A stretch of DNA of 64,000 nucleotides from contig CM043952.1 in the NCBI GenBank assembly GCA_014529385.2, positions 156,649,057 through 156,713,056 on the forward strand. The letters run 5' to 3'. Below the pieces are notes generated by a model, which searched no databases, had not been told where the DNA came from, and saw only the letters and a program-made list of their open reading frames with translations. A program made the translations under genes and the position numbers. This stretch comes from Adiantum capillus-veneris (lineage: Eukaryota; Streptophyta; Polypodiopsida; Polypodiales; Pteridaceae). The first letter of the stretch is position 1; each line of letters begins with the position of its first letter. This document shows positions 1-13,464 of this stretch, in pieces.

Positions 1-1015
<1,015 letters not shown>

Positions 1016-1020
1016 CACCC
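1016..1020. repeat. target-site duplication of Copia-1, left copy
   Basis: The 5-bp word CACCC lies immediately left of the element and is repeated exactly at 6276-6280 immediately right of it. A 5-bp duplication is the usual size for plant LTR-retrotransposon integrases and fixes the element boundaries. Confidence 0.92.
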
Positions 1021-1342
1021 TGTAAAGAATGAGAATGCAAGAGAGCTACACAAGACAAGCACAAAGCACACAGAGATGGAAAGCTTCTTCTTCTTCTTCA
1101 CAGAAAAGAGAGTACAAAATGACTAAGTGCTAAAGCTGAAAAGTAGCACATATGTACATGCGGTCACTAAGTGTGAACTCGCTAGAAGCGTACTAGGCTG
1201 GCACTATAAGTGTAGTCCAGCTGTAGAATCACTGGCAGAGATCCTCCGTGTCGGTCACCTAACGCGCCAGTGAGTAAATGCCGTAAGCGGCCAAGACCCG
1301 TAGTGGATGCCAGCTCAAGGTGTAGAGCTCGACATCTCAACA
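1021..1342 (-). repeat. Copia-1 3' LTR
   Basis: 322 bp. In element orientation it starts TGTTGAGATG and ends CTTTACA. It is identical to the LTR at 5954-6275 except for one base at 1212. As the downstream LTR it would supply the polyadenylation signal. I see no convincing TATA box in it. Confidence 0.96.
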
Positions 1343-1354
1343 CTCCCCCTCGAG
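1343..1354 (-). other. Copia-1 polypurine tract
   Basis: Read on the minus strand, a purine run (CGAGGGGGAG) directly abuts the start of the 3' LTR, as expected for the plus-strand DNA primer of an LTR retrotransposon. Confidence 0.85.
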
Positions 1355-1491
1355 CTCTGCATGTCGCAGAGTCCAAGCATAGTCCGGAAACGTCGAAGCT
1401 TCTCAGCTCCGAGGGCCTTGGTAAAGATATCCGCTATCTGCTCCTCTGTGCTGACGTAGACCAAGTCGATGTCGCCCGCCAACACTCGCTC

Positions 1492-3936
1492 TCAAACGTA
1501 GTGGTAATGGACCTCTATGTGTTTGGTCCTGGCATGGAACACTGGGTTCCTAGCCAACTGCATGCTGCTGAGGTTGTCACAATGGATGAAAATCTGCTGG
1601 TCCACCTGCACTCCCAAGTCCTCAAGTAATGTGCGTAGCCAAGCTACCTCGCACGCCGCAACTGCTGCACCTCTGTACTCGGCCTCTGTGCTCGATAAAG
1701 CAACCGTAGGCTGCTTTTTGTTGCTCCAAGTAACAGCAGCACTCCCAAAAGAGAACATGAAGCCACTCGTAGATCTCCTATCAACAATGCTACCTGCCCA
1801 ATCTGCATCTGTATACCCATACAATGCTAATGGTGCATCTGCTGCATAGAACAATGCGTAGTCAAGAGTACCTTGCACATACCTAAGTGTGCGTCGTACT
1901 CCATCCAAATGTGGCTTCCTCGGAAGTTGCATGAACTGACTCTCCAAGCCTACTGTGTAGCTCAAGTCTGGCCTCGTGATAGTCAAGTAGATTAGACTAC
2001 CCACAATCTTCCTGTACATGTTGACATCCTCAACAACATCACCCTTCTCTGCACTCAGCTTTGCATTCACATCCAAGGGAATAGAAATTGGCTTACAATC
2101 AGCCATACCATACTTTGACAACATGTCCAAAGCATACTGTCTCTGTGATAGCCATACACCCTCTGGAGTCCTGATCACTTCAATGCCAAGAAAGTAGCGC
2201 AACTCGCCTAAATCTTTCATTTCAAACTCCTGTTTGAGAAGACCCTTCACATGGTCAATCTCCATAGCATTGTCACCAACAATAATAAGGTCATCTACAT
2301 ATATGGTAATGACCACAATCCCCACATCACTCTCACGTACATAGAGTGAATGATCAGCATGAGCTCTCCTAAAACCAATACTGACAAGATACTTGGCAAT
2401 CCTGTCATACCATGCTCTAGAGCCCTGCTTCAAACCATACAAAGCTTTGAGAAGTCTGCATACATAATCTGGGTAACTTGGATCGACATAACCAGGTGGC
2501 TGATCCATATACACTTCCTCTTGCAACTCACCATTCAAGAAGGCATTCTTTACATCCATTTGATGCATAATCCATCCTCTAGATGCAGCCACTGCTATGA
2601 CAGCTCTCACTGTCGTCATCTTTGCCACTGGAGCAAAGGTCTCCTCATAGTCTATGCCATACGTCTGTGCATAACCCTTTGCGACCAGCCTTGCCTTGTG
2701 ACGCTCAATGTTACCATCAGCCTTATGCTTGGTTTTATACACCCATTTACAACCAATAGCTTTCTTGCCACTTGGCAATGGCACCAACTCCCATGTGTCA
2801 TTTGCTTCCAATGCAACCATCTCTTCATTCATTGCATCATCCCAATGCACATTTCCAACTGCATCCTCAAAACATGTGGGCTCCACATCCTGTATCACCT
2901 TAGCCATGTAGGCTTGGTGATGCGCTAGATACCCATCATAAGTCAATTTCTGAACTGGATTTCTGACTCTATTAGATCTGCGCGGTCCTGGGTCACTCCT
3001 TTGCCCTCTAGCATCTTCTTGTACTTTCCTTACACCAGGTGTCCTGACAGCCGGAATTCCAAATTCCTCATCAAGACTTTGTTCAGAACCATCTGAATCC
3101 ATGTCTACATGTGAAAAACCTGATGATGCATCAACCATAAAGGGAGGTTCATCAACCTTTTCCTTTCCTTTTCGTGATACATTCCCTGTACCTGTTGGTG
3201 GAGTAACCTGCGTACGTAGTCTACCATTCCATGGTTTCTCAACAGAGCCACGAGAAGAGGACTCTTGTGGTCCACTCAAAACCTGTGACTGTGGCCTCAC
3301 ATTTTGTACAACCACATCATCTTTTACATCAGCCCCAATAGTGCCATGTGCATTACTGTACCAGCTGCTCATCTCATCAAAGACTACATCTCTGCTCACT
3401 CGTAATTCTCGTGTAGTAGGATTGTAGCACCTGTACCCCTTTTGTTCAAGGGAATATCCCACAAGAATACATTTCTCTACTTTAGGATCCAATTTCCTAC
3501 GCAACTCATCTGGTACATGCACGTAAGCTATGCAGCCAAACACTTTCAAGTGTGCCAAATCAGGCTTTGTACCTGTAAACTTTTTCTCAGGTGTTACATC
3601 ATGCACCGCAGCTGTAGGTGTCCTGTTCATAATGTACACAGCTGTATTTACAGCTTCAGCCCAGAAATGATGAGGCATGTTCTTCTCATTCATCAATGCA
3701 CGTGCAACCTCTGCAATGTGCCTGTTTTTCCTTTCTGCGACCCCATTCTGCTGTGGAGTATATCTGCATGTAAACTGCCTGTGTATACCATGCATTCGTA
3801 GAAAATCTGAAAAATCATTGGAGAAGTACTCTCCCCCTCCATCTGACCTCAATGTCTTGATTTGCATATCTGTCTCCTTCTCAATCATGACTTTGAAGTC
3901 TTGAAAGTGACCAAACACTTCACTTTTGTTACGCAT
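1492..3936 (-). pseudogene. Copia-1 pol, 3' part: integrase C-half, reverse transcriptase, RNase H
   Basis: An 814-codon open stretch. It holds the second and third catalytic regions of integrase (SDGGGEYFS and TPQQNGVAERKN), then the copia RT starting near DTWELVPLPSGKKAIGCKW with the YVDDLII active site coded near 2290-2301, then copia RNase H with SSTEAEYR and the terminal ARTKHIEVHYHY block. Translation stops at 1492-1494, where a TGA replaces the Arg codon that family members usually carry. The same frame continues recognisably (VYVSTEEQIADIFTKAL) to about 1350, so roughly 45 C-terminal residues are cut off. A CGA-to-TGA change fits deamination of methylated CpG. It is out of frame with the upstream ORF at 3885-5654, with which it overlaps. 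Confidence 0.9.
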
Positions 3937-5654
3937 GAAGTAGACCCATAATTTCCTTGTATGGTCATCAATGAAAGAGACATAATACCTGCAACCATGT
4001 ATACTTGCAGTATCGGTTGCAGTATCGGTTGGACCTCAAGTGGCTTTTTACATACATTGCGCTCATGTGGAAATGAGCCCTTTGACTGTTTTCCAAACTG
4101 GCATGCTGCACACACTTTATGCATACCATCCACCTTGAATTTGGGCAAACCTTTTACAATCTGTTTTGATTGCATGCTGCACAATCTCTGCTCATTGACA
4201 TGGCCAATGCGTTTGTACCAAATGTCAACATCAGCCACAACACCTGTGCCCTGTGCAAATAATGCAGCTTTTACCTCAGGCATGTCTACATTCAGCGTAA
4301 ACATTCTGCCCACACATTTGCCCTCTGTGATCAGCTTACAGCCATTCTGGAAATCTTCTACATAACAGCCATTTGGATTGAAGCGAACCTGCAAACCCTG
4401 CTCAACCATTTGTCCAACAGAAACAAGATTCTTTGTAATGTTTGGGACATGAAGTACATCTGCTAAGTACTTTGATTTCCCACTCTTCGTATTTAGAGGT
4501 ATGTCCCCTACATGAGCAATGGGGTGAGCTATGTCATCTCCTGTCTGCACATAGCCTGACACATCTGGTTTGCGCATATCTCTAAACCACTCTCCACGAG
4601 ACGTCATGTGATTAGAGGCACCTGAATCCACATACCAAACATCATCTTGGGTGGAATTCTCTGCAGTCATTGTATTCATTACATGTTGCATAACAAACAT
4701 GCGCTCGTTTTTGCTGTCATCTGCATCTCTGCTAGTAGATGCATAGTTGCCCTGTTCTCTCTTTCTACTTGCTTTTCCCTTTGGACAGTCACGTGACATG
4801 TGACCTCTTTCACCACAAGTCCAACATTCTCTACTATCTGGAGTATGTTGCTGCCTGCTTGATCCTGCACCACGACCTCTTTGACTCCCCCTGCCTTGAG
4901 ACTGGTTTCCCCTGCCACCTGTATTGTTTTGATTTGATTGACCTTCCAGAAATTGGCCCCTGCAACCCCTTGGGCCTCGACCACGACCTCTACCTCTACC
5001 TCTGTTGGAGTTAGAATAGAAGGCCTGTTCAGAATTATTTCTGCCATGAGAAGAAGATGTGTCAAGGTTCTTCTCCTCAAGAATAAGCATAGAAATCAAG
5101 TCTTGGAACACTGGGATGTCGTCTCTTGTATTCATGGAAGACCTAAAATGTACATACTCATCTCCTAGACCATCCAAGCATGCACGGACAATGTCATCGT
5201 CTTCCACTGAGACTTTAATAGATCCAAGAGCCTCAATGATACTCTTGATCTTCAAAGCATAATCATTGATGGAGAGGTTGTTCCTCTTAACCTGATTTAG
5301 CTCCGACTTTAGTTGAAGCTTCCTGGCCTTGGTGTTCACCTCGAACACTCTGCCTAAGTTTTTCCATGCAATGGCGGGGGTTTTAGCATCCTGTAGATAG
5401 CCCATCATGCCATCTGTGATGCTCATAGAAAGCCAATACATCACTTTGCTCTGGCCTTGTTGCCAGTCCCTCAAAGCTTTCCTTTGTTCTGCTGTAGCAT
5501 TTGCCTCGGGAATCTCTGGTTCCTTTTCATTGTCTCCTTCTACATAGTCCCAATAACCTTTTCCTTTTAGGAAATTTGTTATTCTGAACTTCCATGCAGG
5601 GTAGTTATTTTTCTCAAGCTTCTCAGTAACAATCTGACTGAAACCGTCAGACAT
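3885..5654 (-). pseudogene. Copia-1 gag, protease and N-terminal integrase
   Basis: A 589-codon ORF starting at the ATG at 5652-5654, about 300 bp inside the 5' LTR. Residues 1-200 form a UBN2-type copia gag. An RG-rich stretch follows (about residues 220-280), then a CCHC zinc knuckle CWTCGERGHMSRDC, then the aspartic protease motif YVDSGASNHM, then the GAG-pre-integrase region (DIWYKRIGHV) and the CxxC of the integrase zinc domain (CAACQFGKQSKG). After KKPLEV the frame is lost. The segment that should carry the first catalytic Asp of integrase is missing, and a 12-bp word is duplicated in tandem at 4007-4018 and 4019-4030. The remaining residues are out-of-frame integrase. Gag could still be made. 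Confidence 0.9.
4007..4030. repeat. 12-bp tandem duplication in the Copia-1 integrase region
   Basis: GCAGTATCGGTT occurs twice in direct succession. It sits exactly at the point where the integrase reading frame changes, so it is probably part of the lesion that broke pol. Confidence 0.9.
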
Positions 5655-5801
5655 CTTGAAGCACTAAGACAAAATAGCTGCAATCTGCAAAAACCTGCAA
5701 ATCTGTTGAACCTGCTATCGTGGTTCTTGTAACGCTTTCTACACTCAACGAGTGTCCACAATCAAGCGTACATACAACCACTGTACTTGTACAGTAAATC
5801 T

Positions 5802-5855
5802 CTGTATACTGCACTTTGGAGACCTGTTCTGTATACTGCACTTTGGAGACCTGTT
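5802..5855. repeat. 27-bp tandem duplication in the Copia-1 leader
   Basis: Two exact 27-bp units (5802-5828 and 5829-5855) in the untranslated leader between the primer-binding site and gag. No known role. Probably a replication slippage product. Confidence 0.9.
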
Positions 5856-5940
5856 CAGAAACCTGTTCGGCATCTGGTCGTGGATTGCGAACGAAGGGAT
5901 TGTGATGCTCTTGCTCTCTTAGCCTCTCTTGCCTGCACCA

Positions 5941-5953
5941 GGCTCTGATACCA
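5941..5953 (-). promoter_or_regulatory. Copia-1 primer-binding site (initiator-Met tRNA)
   Basis: Read on the minus strand, TGGTATCAGAGCC begins directly after the 5' LTR. This matches the 3' end of plant initiator methionine tRNA, the standard minus-strand primer of copia elements. It independently fixes the inner LTR border and the orientation. Confidence 0.96.
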
Positions 5954-6275
5954 TGTAAAGAATGAGAATGCAAGAGAGCTACACAAGACAAGCACAAAGC
6001 ACACAGAGATGGAAAGCTTCTTCTTCTTCTTCACAGAAAAGAGAGTACAAAATGACTAAGTGCTAAAGCTGAAAAGTAGCACATATGTACATGCGGTCAC
6101 TAAGTGTGAACTCGCTAGAAGCGTACTAGGCTGGCACTATAAGTTTAGTCCAGCTGTAGAATCACTGGCAGAGATCCTCCGTGTCGGTCACCTAACGCGC
6201 CAGTGAGTAAATGCCGTAAGCGGCCAAGACCCGTAGTGGATGCCAGCTCAAGGTGTAGAGCTCGACATCTCAACA
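5954..6275 (-). repeat. Copia-1 5' LTR
   Basis: 322 bp, TG...CA, identical to 1021-1342 but for one substitution (T at 6145). In element orientation this is the upstream LTR that would drive transcription leftward on this map. Confidence 0.96.
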
Positions 6276-6280
6276 CACCC
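6276..6280. repeat. target-site duplication of Copia-1, right copy
   Basis: CACCC, identical to 1016-1020 on the other side of the element. Confidence 0.92.
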
Positions 6281-8436
6281 TTCTCTCACATAAGGTGACC
6301 AAACCTCTCTCTCTCTCTCTCTCTCTCTCCCTCGTTTCTCCTGGTATCCGGATGTCCTGGGACGTAGAAGCAAGCCATGGCCAAGATTCCTCTTTCGGCG
6401 TGCTATTTCACTAACCTCAGCTCGTCCTTCAATTTCTGCTCTTTGGCCCTGGATCTCAGCCTCGATGGATAATTCTTTCTCGGCCTCTACATCAAGTTTG
6501 GCCAAGGGCGCAGCAGCTGCTATGGTCAAAGATTTCATATTCATGACGATTTTCAGGACTTCCTCCATCGGAACTCCACTGTCCTTGCAGGCCATATTAC
6601 ATCAGTAGGCCATGCTAACTAGAAGAGCAAACGTTGGGCAGCAGATAGTCGAATGGTGTTTGTTGGAATACACTAGTAGGGAGGACATATAAACCAAACA
6701 AACCAAACCAGCAGTAGCTCAGCTAGTTGTCATTACAAAGCTGTCGCAGTTGGAAATGGTGAAATCCACAGTTGAGAGCGGGGTCGCTCATCTATGAAAT
6801 TGTGGTTTAAGATCCTTGTTATCTGTTTTGAAGGCGATAGTAAACAATTGATTGTATTTGTTTGCCCAAAGAATCTCTCAGCACTTTTGGCTTGCATGTG
6901 TTTATGGTATCGAGAGCTCAACCTCTAAATGTGATCCATTAACAAGTAGACTTACATGGTCCTTGTCATTCTCTCCCAATTCGAGTGCCTTTCTTTTTGA
7001 CAAAAGCTAGCAAATGCATCTGCAGTATTTCCTTATGCCAAGCTGGTGCTTATCCTTTATGGCTTGGAAGATGAGCTTGGCATGCCACTTCTCGGATCCA
7101 AGCGACCTCAATTACCTTGATTGTATATGTATGTGAGTATGTACAACATTCTACACTACGAAAGAAACGAGATGCTTCTGACTCTCACTCCTTATCAAAT
7201 ACCCCAAGGCACAGGAGTGTAACCTTGTCATCACCACTACACTTTGGAGATCGACGTAGTTGGACTTGGAGATTTTTTCTATCCATTGGTTGCTCTTTAT
7301 AATTTTATAGATGTATGATTGGTTCTAGTCGTCATATGCATCATCTACTTTTATGATCTAGTCTCTTGAGTCTAGTATCTTGCGTCCTGCAACACACACG
7401 CGTAACTGCATATGTGTTCCTCATTAACGTGTATATTACAATCCTCTATTCCAACGGATGATGCAAAATTTTGATCACCCTTATGGCCATTTGCAGAGGT
7501 CCACCTTGGACATATTGATGCCAATTGACACGATGATGGGAACTAGTAGATCCTACATTGTCAACACCGTCAATAATCATAACGTGCTAGGGTCAACTTT
7601 TCACCCTCAATATATATCCTACCTTAATATTCTAGCAATGATGACCCTAGGCGAACTCTAAGTAGGTACACTTTTTTAGCTATTAACACCCAAATTATTA
7701 AGCAATTATCAACCATAAACAAGAAAATCCCTCCCTCATCATTATTTGCAACAGCCATTATCCCCATAATGTAAGTTTATACCCATTCGCAATGATGTTG
7801 TGTAATTAGATTTTCACTTTGATTGATCTACAAATTGTTTTAAATGTTACATCATATGGCAGTCAAATTGTTTTTTCATATTACTCAATATTATTCCATT
7901 CATTTGCTTCTGTATCACATCCCTGCCAAGGTTTCTAATACTCCTTCGCAGAGGACTACGTTTATTGTCCTCTATGACAGAATTTGAATCCAACTACTTT
8001 AGGAGACCTGCTTTTGACCTATCCTAACATTCATACACTAAGCGTGGGCTCACTTTCTTTGAAGACCGATATCTACTGGTAAACCCAGGCTTGCAAAACA
8101 CCCTGTAAATTTAGATAACACCTCTCTTATCCGCTCATTTGTACTTCAAGTTCTTTACTTTCATTCTGTTTTCTTGGCAAACAGACTTTGCATCAAATTT
8201 TTTCTTCATGGTGTTTCCAATGTTAATACATTTGATATGCAATTATTAAAGTCTTCTTAAATTTAACAAGAAATTGTTTTTTGTGCTTTGTTTTTTTTTA
8301 GAACAGTTCTGCAGATAAATCTAAATACAATGTTCTCATATCAAACTTCGGGTATGACACTCCTTACTGCATTCTGATAATACCCCTCTTGAAACATTCT
8401 TACAATGCCACGTGCAACTTTCTATTATGTGTGCCT

Positions 8437-8439
<3 letters not shown>
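6281..8439. other. AT-rich intergenic DNA, no gene seen
   Basis: Continuation of the pre-insertion locus. A short (CT)n tract lies at about 6303-6329. A 115-codon minus-strand frame at 6248-6595 runs through that microsatellite into the Copia-1 LTR. It begins with plausible mixed codons but shows no recognisable domain, so it is not called. From 6600 to 8439 I see no coding pattern, RNA gene or repeat structure. Confidence 0.5.

Positions 8440-8517
<78 letters not shown>
8440..8517. repeat. (CA)n microsatellite, about 39 units
   Basis: Uninterrupted CA run of about 78 bp in AT-rich DNA. Confidence 0.97.
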
Positions 8518-8518
<1 letters not shown>

Positions 8519-8697
8519 GTATATATATTTTCAGAAAATAGTATACCCTCCTGCTACTCATGTGAGCTAAGGTGCTTTGGAATGCTAGAAAAATTGTTTG
8601 TAAGTACTTTGTCACATAAGCATACTCCAATTTTGTGTCAAACAGGTAGTTGATGTTTTGTTTTTATGCCTTGTCTAGTCCATTGGTCATAAGCACA

Positions 8698-8896
8698 CAG
8701 ATTCGCCGATTTAGGCAGTGTGTACATACTCATCTTGGTGCAGATCCACCGATTTAGGCAGCACATTAATAAATTGCAGATTCATGATTTTTAAACTTAT
8801 ACCAAATGCAGATTCGCCGATTTAGGCAGCATTAGTGCAAATCCGCCGATTTAGGCAGCACGTCTTATTAGTGCAGATTCGTCGATTTAGGCAGCA
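8698..8896. repeat. five-copy interspersed minisatellite
   Basis: A 24-bp word close to GCAGATTCGCCGATTTAGGC followed by AGCA recurs at 8698-8718 (ending AG), 8740-8763, 8808-8831, 8837-8860 and 8873-8896, with one to three substitutions per copy. A further decayed half copy lies near 8776. Spacers range from about 6 to 44 bp, so this is not a simple tandem array. The CGATTTAGGCAGC core is the invariant part. Confidence 0.9.
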
Positions 8897-9127
8897 CCGA
8901 TCACAAAATCATGCTGCAGTGGCTGGCCACCACTGCAACTGGTATGATTTTGTTACCCGGGTACATACTGAAAGTGATTTGGATTTGGAATTAGATTGTG
9001 GAATTGGAATTGGATTGGGATTTGGTATCTGATGGTTACTACACCATTGTTGATGACATGAGACTTGACATTGTGCGATTGATGATGAGTGTGACCAATG
9101 ATATCCTAATTCATCAGGATATGACAT

Positions 9128-9171
9128 ATACTGCCTATTCTAGTGATATGGGACACTAGAATAGGTAGTAT
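9128..9171. other. 18-bp inverted repeat (hairpin)
   Basis: Arms 9128-9145 and 9154-9171 pair over 18 positions with a single G-T wobble and an 8-nt loop. Transcribed on the plus strand this would form a stable stem. A smaller palindrome (ATATCCT...AGGATAT) lies just upstream near 9100-9125. It could be a decayed miniature transposon core or a small-RNA precursor; nothing in the sequence decides. Confidence 0.85.
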
Positions 9172-9805
9172 GTGGATGACGGCAGGCATAAGCAATATTT
9201 TCTAAATTTATGAATTTTGTTACTATTTGATACAAATTTCTAATCATTGTTTTTTACAAGTATTATTTGCAGATTTCTATCTTCGCAACGGAGGACAGTT
9301 GCTTTCCAATGGAGAGGTATGTTATGGAATTGATATTTTATTAATTGTTGCAACTGACAGGTGGAAAATACTGGGACTGAGCTAGGCCTATGCGAATGAA
9401 AGTATATACATTGTACATTTTATTATTCAAGTGCTCTTTTATGAGCTTTAGCCATTTATGACCGGCTGACCAGTTTGTACTCAATTTGACCATTCAAGAA
9501 ATCTATAAATGAAATACGTGCAAGAGGGAAATGGTCACTCTTGCACGGGGGGAGATTGCACCCAGTGTCTGTGTATTCTTTTCTTCTCTCCTCTCTTCTC
9601 TCTCGTCGTGCTAGGCGTAGCACTCCGCTCTAGGAGGTGCGCCTGCATGCGTTCTCTTGCTCTCTCCCGCTCTCTGTCTCTCTCTATTTGTGTTGCGCTC
9701 GATTATGGATTTGTGCGAGTCGGCAGGTATGTTGATTTAGTCGTTTATGTCTTGCTATGCGCTATTTTGGGTATTTTGCAGGTCGCTCTACGATTTTTGC
9801 AGTAG

Positions 9806-9837
<32 letters not shown>

Positions 9838-10405
9838 GAGATTGACAAATGATGAAAACCCTCGGGGGTGTGAGGGAGAATTATTTCTGCAGTATTTACA
9901 ATGACCTTCCTTCCAGTAAGGCGACACACCGTGGTGATAGAGAGGTAGGGAGAAAAGATGGTGCAACTACTTGGTGCGTTCTCTAAGACGACTCAGTGAT
10001 TGTGAAGCTGGCTACCAAGAGCGTGTATATGTGTGTGCATCGACCATTGGAGTCGAGAGGTGGGCATGGCTCCCTTCACATGGTGCAATTCCCAAGGCAA
10101 ACCAACACACAAGCCCCCTTCCCCGTGATGCCAATAGTGTCAACTCTTCCCACTACACTCTATCAAGTGCTGACCTCTCATGAATTGCCCCCCCCCCCCA
10201 ATAGTGACCTCTCAATGCCAATTTATAGGTGTTGGCTGCTTGGATTATGGTAATCCCAGTGTGATTAGGGTAAGCTAATCGGGGAGACAAAGCAAGCGGT
10301 GGGCCTGGTGTGGTTGACCCTTGCTTTGTTTTGGGAGGTTATTAAAAATGAGAATCTTTAGGTGGGCCTTTGTGACCATCACCTAGAGAGAGGGAATTTA
10401 CAAAT
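9172..10405. other. intergenic DNA with small simple repeats
   Basis: Contains a (CA)n tract at 9806-9833 and a run of 12 C at 10188-10199. Short open frames exist on both strands but none has a recognisable domain or convincing composition. No gene is called. Confidence 0.5.
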
Positions 10406-11075
10406 TGGGGAATTTTACAAGGCTGGGGTGAAAACTAAAGAAATGATGAACATAACCTACAAATTACTGAAAATGGCGTCGTGGTTGCGTGATGCCGGCG
10501 AATGGTGTGTTGCCGGTGCATCGGTGTAGCGCGTACGTCTTTTCGGGGTCGGCCGGGGCATGCCTTCAGCGCGTTTCTCCTTTTTGTTGTTGGCAACGCA
10601 TGCTTTGGGTTCCTCCTTCTTTTTGGTCGCTGTCGATGGCCGTTTCTCCTTCCTTTTTTGTATTTTTTTTAGGTGTGTGCATATATGCATATCGTGTGTA
10701 TATATGTAAGTGAATGTGTGTATATAGGTGTGTATATGTAAGTGAATGTGTGTGCACGAGCGTGCGTGGGAACGGGGGGTGTATGTAATATGTATATATA
10801 TATTTTTTTCTAATTTTTTTTGGCAGTGTAGTGGACGACGCAGAGACGGGGGGTGAGGATGGTGAATAAAGGTGGGTTGTGTGTGTGTGTGCGCGCGTAG
10901 CACGTGTGTGTGTGTGTGGTGTGTGTGTGGGTGGGGATAGCGCGCAGCGGCTGTGTACAGAGAGCGTGAGCGTGCGGTAGTGTGGAGCCGAGCAGTAAGC
11001 GGGCGAGACAGAGCGCACGAAAGAGAGCATGAGGATGGGGGGAGATGGTGAGGGAGTGGAGAGGGGATAGGGTTT

Positions 11076-11097
11076 GGGGGGGGGGGGGGGGGGGGGG
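11076..11097. repeat. G22 homopolymer in the Gypsy-1 LTR
   Basis: Run of 22 G, matched by a similar run at about 19908-19929 in the other LTR, so it was present in the parent element. Confidence 0.9.
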
Positions 11098-11206
11098 TGT
11101 ATGGCAGAAAGCGTGCGCGGCAAGGAGGGGATGAGCGCGAGGCCCGAGAGGGGGGGTAGTCGACAACGGGCACGACAAGGCAAGGGGCGGGGGGGTTTTC
11201 TTAGTC

Positions 11207-12581
<1,375 letters not shown>

Positions 12582-12585
12582 GAGA

Positions 12586-12670
<85 letters not shown>
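12582..12670. repeat. (GA)n microsatellite
   Basis: GA run of about 89 bp with one interruption near 12600, at the right edge of the insertion in the Gypsy-1 left LTR. A shorter (GA)n follows at about 12859-12897, also inside the LTR. Confidence 0.95.
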
Positions 12671-12672
<2 letters not shown>

Positions 12673-12853
12673 AGTGGCTTAGGGTGGTTCCCACCAAGGG
12701 AAGAGAGGGAGAGAGGGGGGAGATAGGGGTTGTGAGGGGATAGGGGTAGAGAGAGGATATAGTGGGGGGGTGTTTAGAGGATAGAGGAAGAGAGGGTGAG
12801 AGAGATAGGGGGAGGGAGATATGGTGCTTGCCCTAAGGCCCGTCGTGGCTACT

Positions 12854-12899
<46 letters not shown>

Positions 12900-13437
12900 A
12901 GGTCTAGATGAGGGGGCGGGGGGGAGGGATATTTTTGGACTATTGGTCTGCCAGGGTGGGGGGGGAGGAAGAAAACGGGGGGGGGGGGGGGGGGGAGGGT
13001 GATGTGTATAAGGCCGAAGGGAGTGTGGACGAGAGGGGGTGTGGGTACGGCCCGCCGGGGCTGTAGTGTGGACAAGCAGAGAGAGAGAGGGGAGGAATAT
13101 TTGGAAGAGAGAGAGAGGATACTATCTATGGCGGCCCACCGGGGCTGGAGTGTGATAGAGATACCAAAGGCACCTACCGGGCCGGATGATGCAGCGGCAG
13201 AGTAGGAGAGAGAGAATATGGGCGGGGCTGTGCAGTAAGAGAGAGAGAGAGAGATCGTCTTGTGGTGATAATGGAGGGGTGTGGCCAAACTGGTGGCGCC
13301 CCACTGGTGGTTAACCTTGGGGGGGGTATTGTGAATGGTAAAGGGCTCTTTTTGTTTGTTTTTTTTTCTTTTGGTAACAAACCTTTCCTTCCTTAGGGTG
13401 TGGTTCTCACGGGCACGGTTTCTAAAGCCGGCTATCA

Positions 13438-13455
13438 TTAGCCCTCCCATCTGGC
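13438..13455 (-). other. Gypsy-1 polypurine tract
   Basis: On the minus strand GATGGGAGGGCTAA directly precedes the LTR start TGATAGCCGG. The surrounding ATGAATGCCTCTAGCC block is shared almost exactly with the sequence before the Gypsy-2 LTR at 38997-39027, which ties the two elements to one lineage. Confidence 0.85.
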
Positions 13456-13464
13456 TAGAGGCAT

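Larger units (their letters stand above)
1021..6275 (-). mobile_element. Copia-1: complete young Ty1/copia retrotransposon
   Basis: A 5.26-kb element with two 322-bp LTRs of TG...CA form, a CACCC target duplication, an initiator-Met tRNA primer-binding site, a polypurine tract, and gag, protease, integrase, reverse transcriptase and RNase H in the copia order, all read on the minus strand. The LTRs differ at one position only (G at 1212, T at 6145), so insertion is recent. The polyprotein is interrupted by a frameshift in integrase near 4030 and a stop codon at 1492-1494, so this copy is probably non-autonomous despite its youth. It would move by reverse transcription of its RNA in cytoplasmic particles. 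Confidence 0.96.

Noticed and set aside
6248-6595. 115-codon minus-strand frame starting MACKDSGVPMEEVL
   Set aside because: It reads through a CT microsatellite (poly-Arg/Glu) into the Copia-1 LTR and has no recognisable domain. It could be a gene scrap but cannot be supported.
8440-8517. possible CRISPR-like or satellite array around 8440-8900
   Set aside because: The first part is a plain CA microsatellite, and the 24-bp words nearby have irregular spacers and no leader or cas-like context. The DNA is plant nuclear.
10406-10406. CAAAT word left of both Gypsy-1 LTR copies as a target duplication
   Set aside because: It lies on the same side of both LTRs (10401-10405 and 19226-19230), so it is more likely part of the LTR similarity than a duplicated target. 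The true duplication should sit right of 20866 (GTACT), and no match was found on the left.
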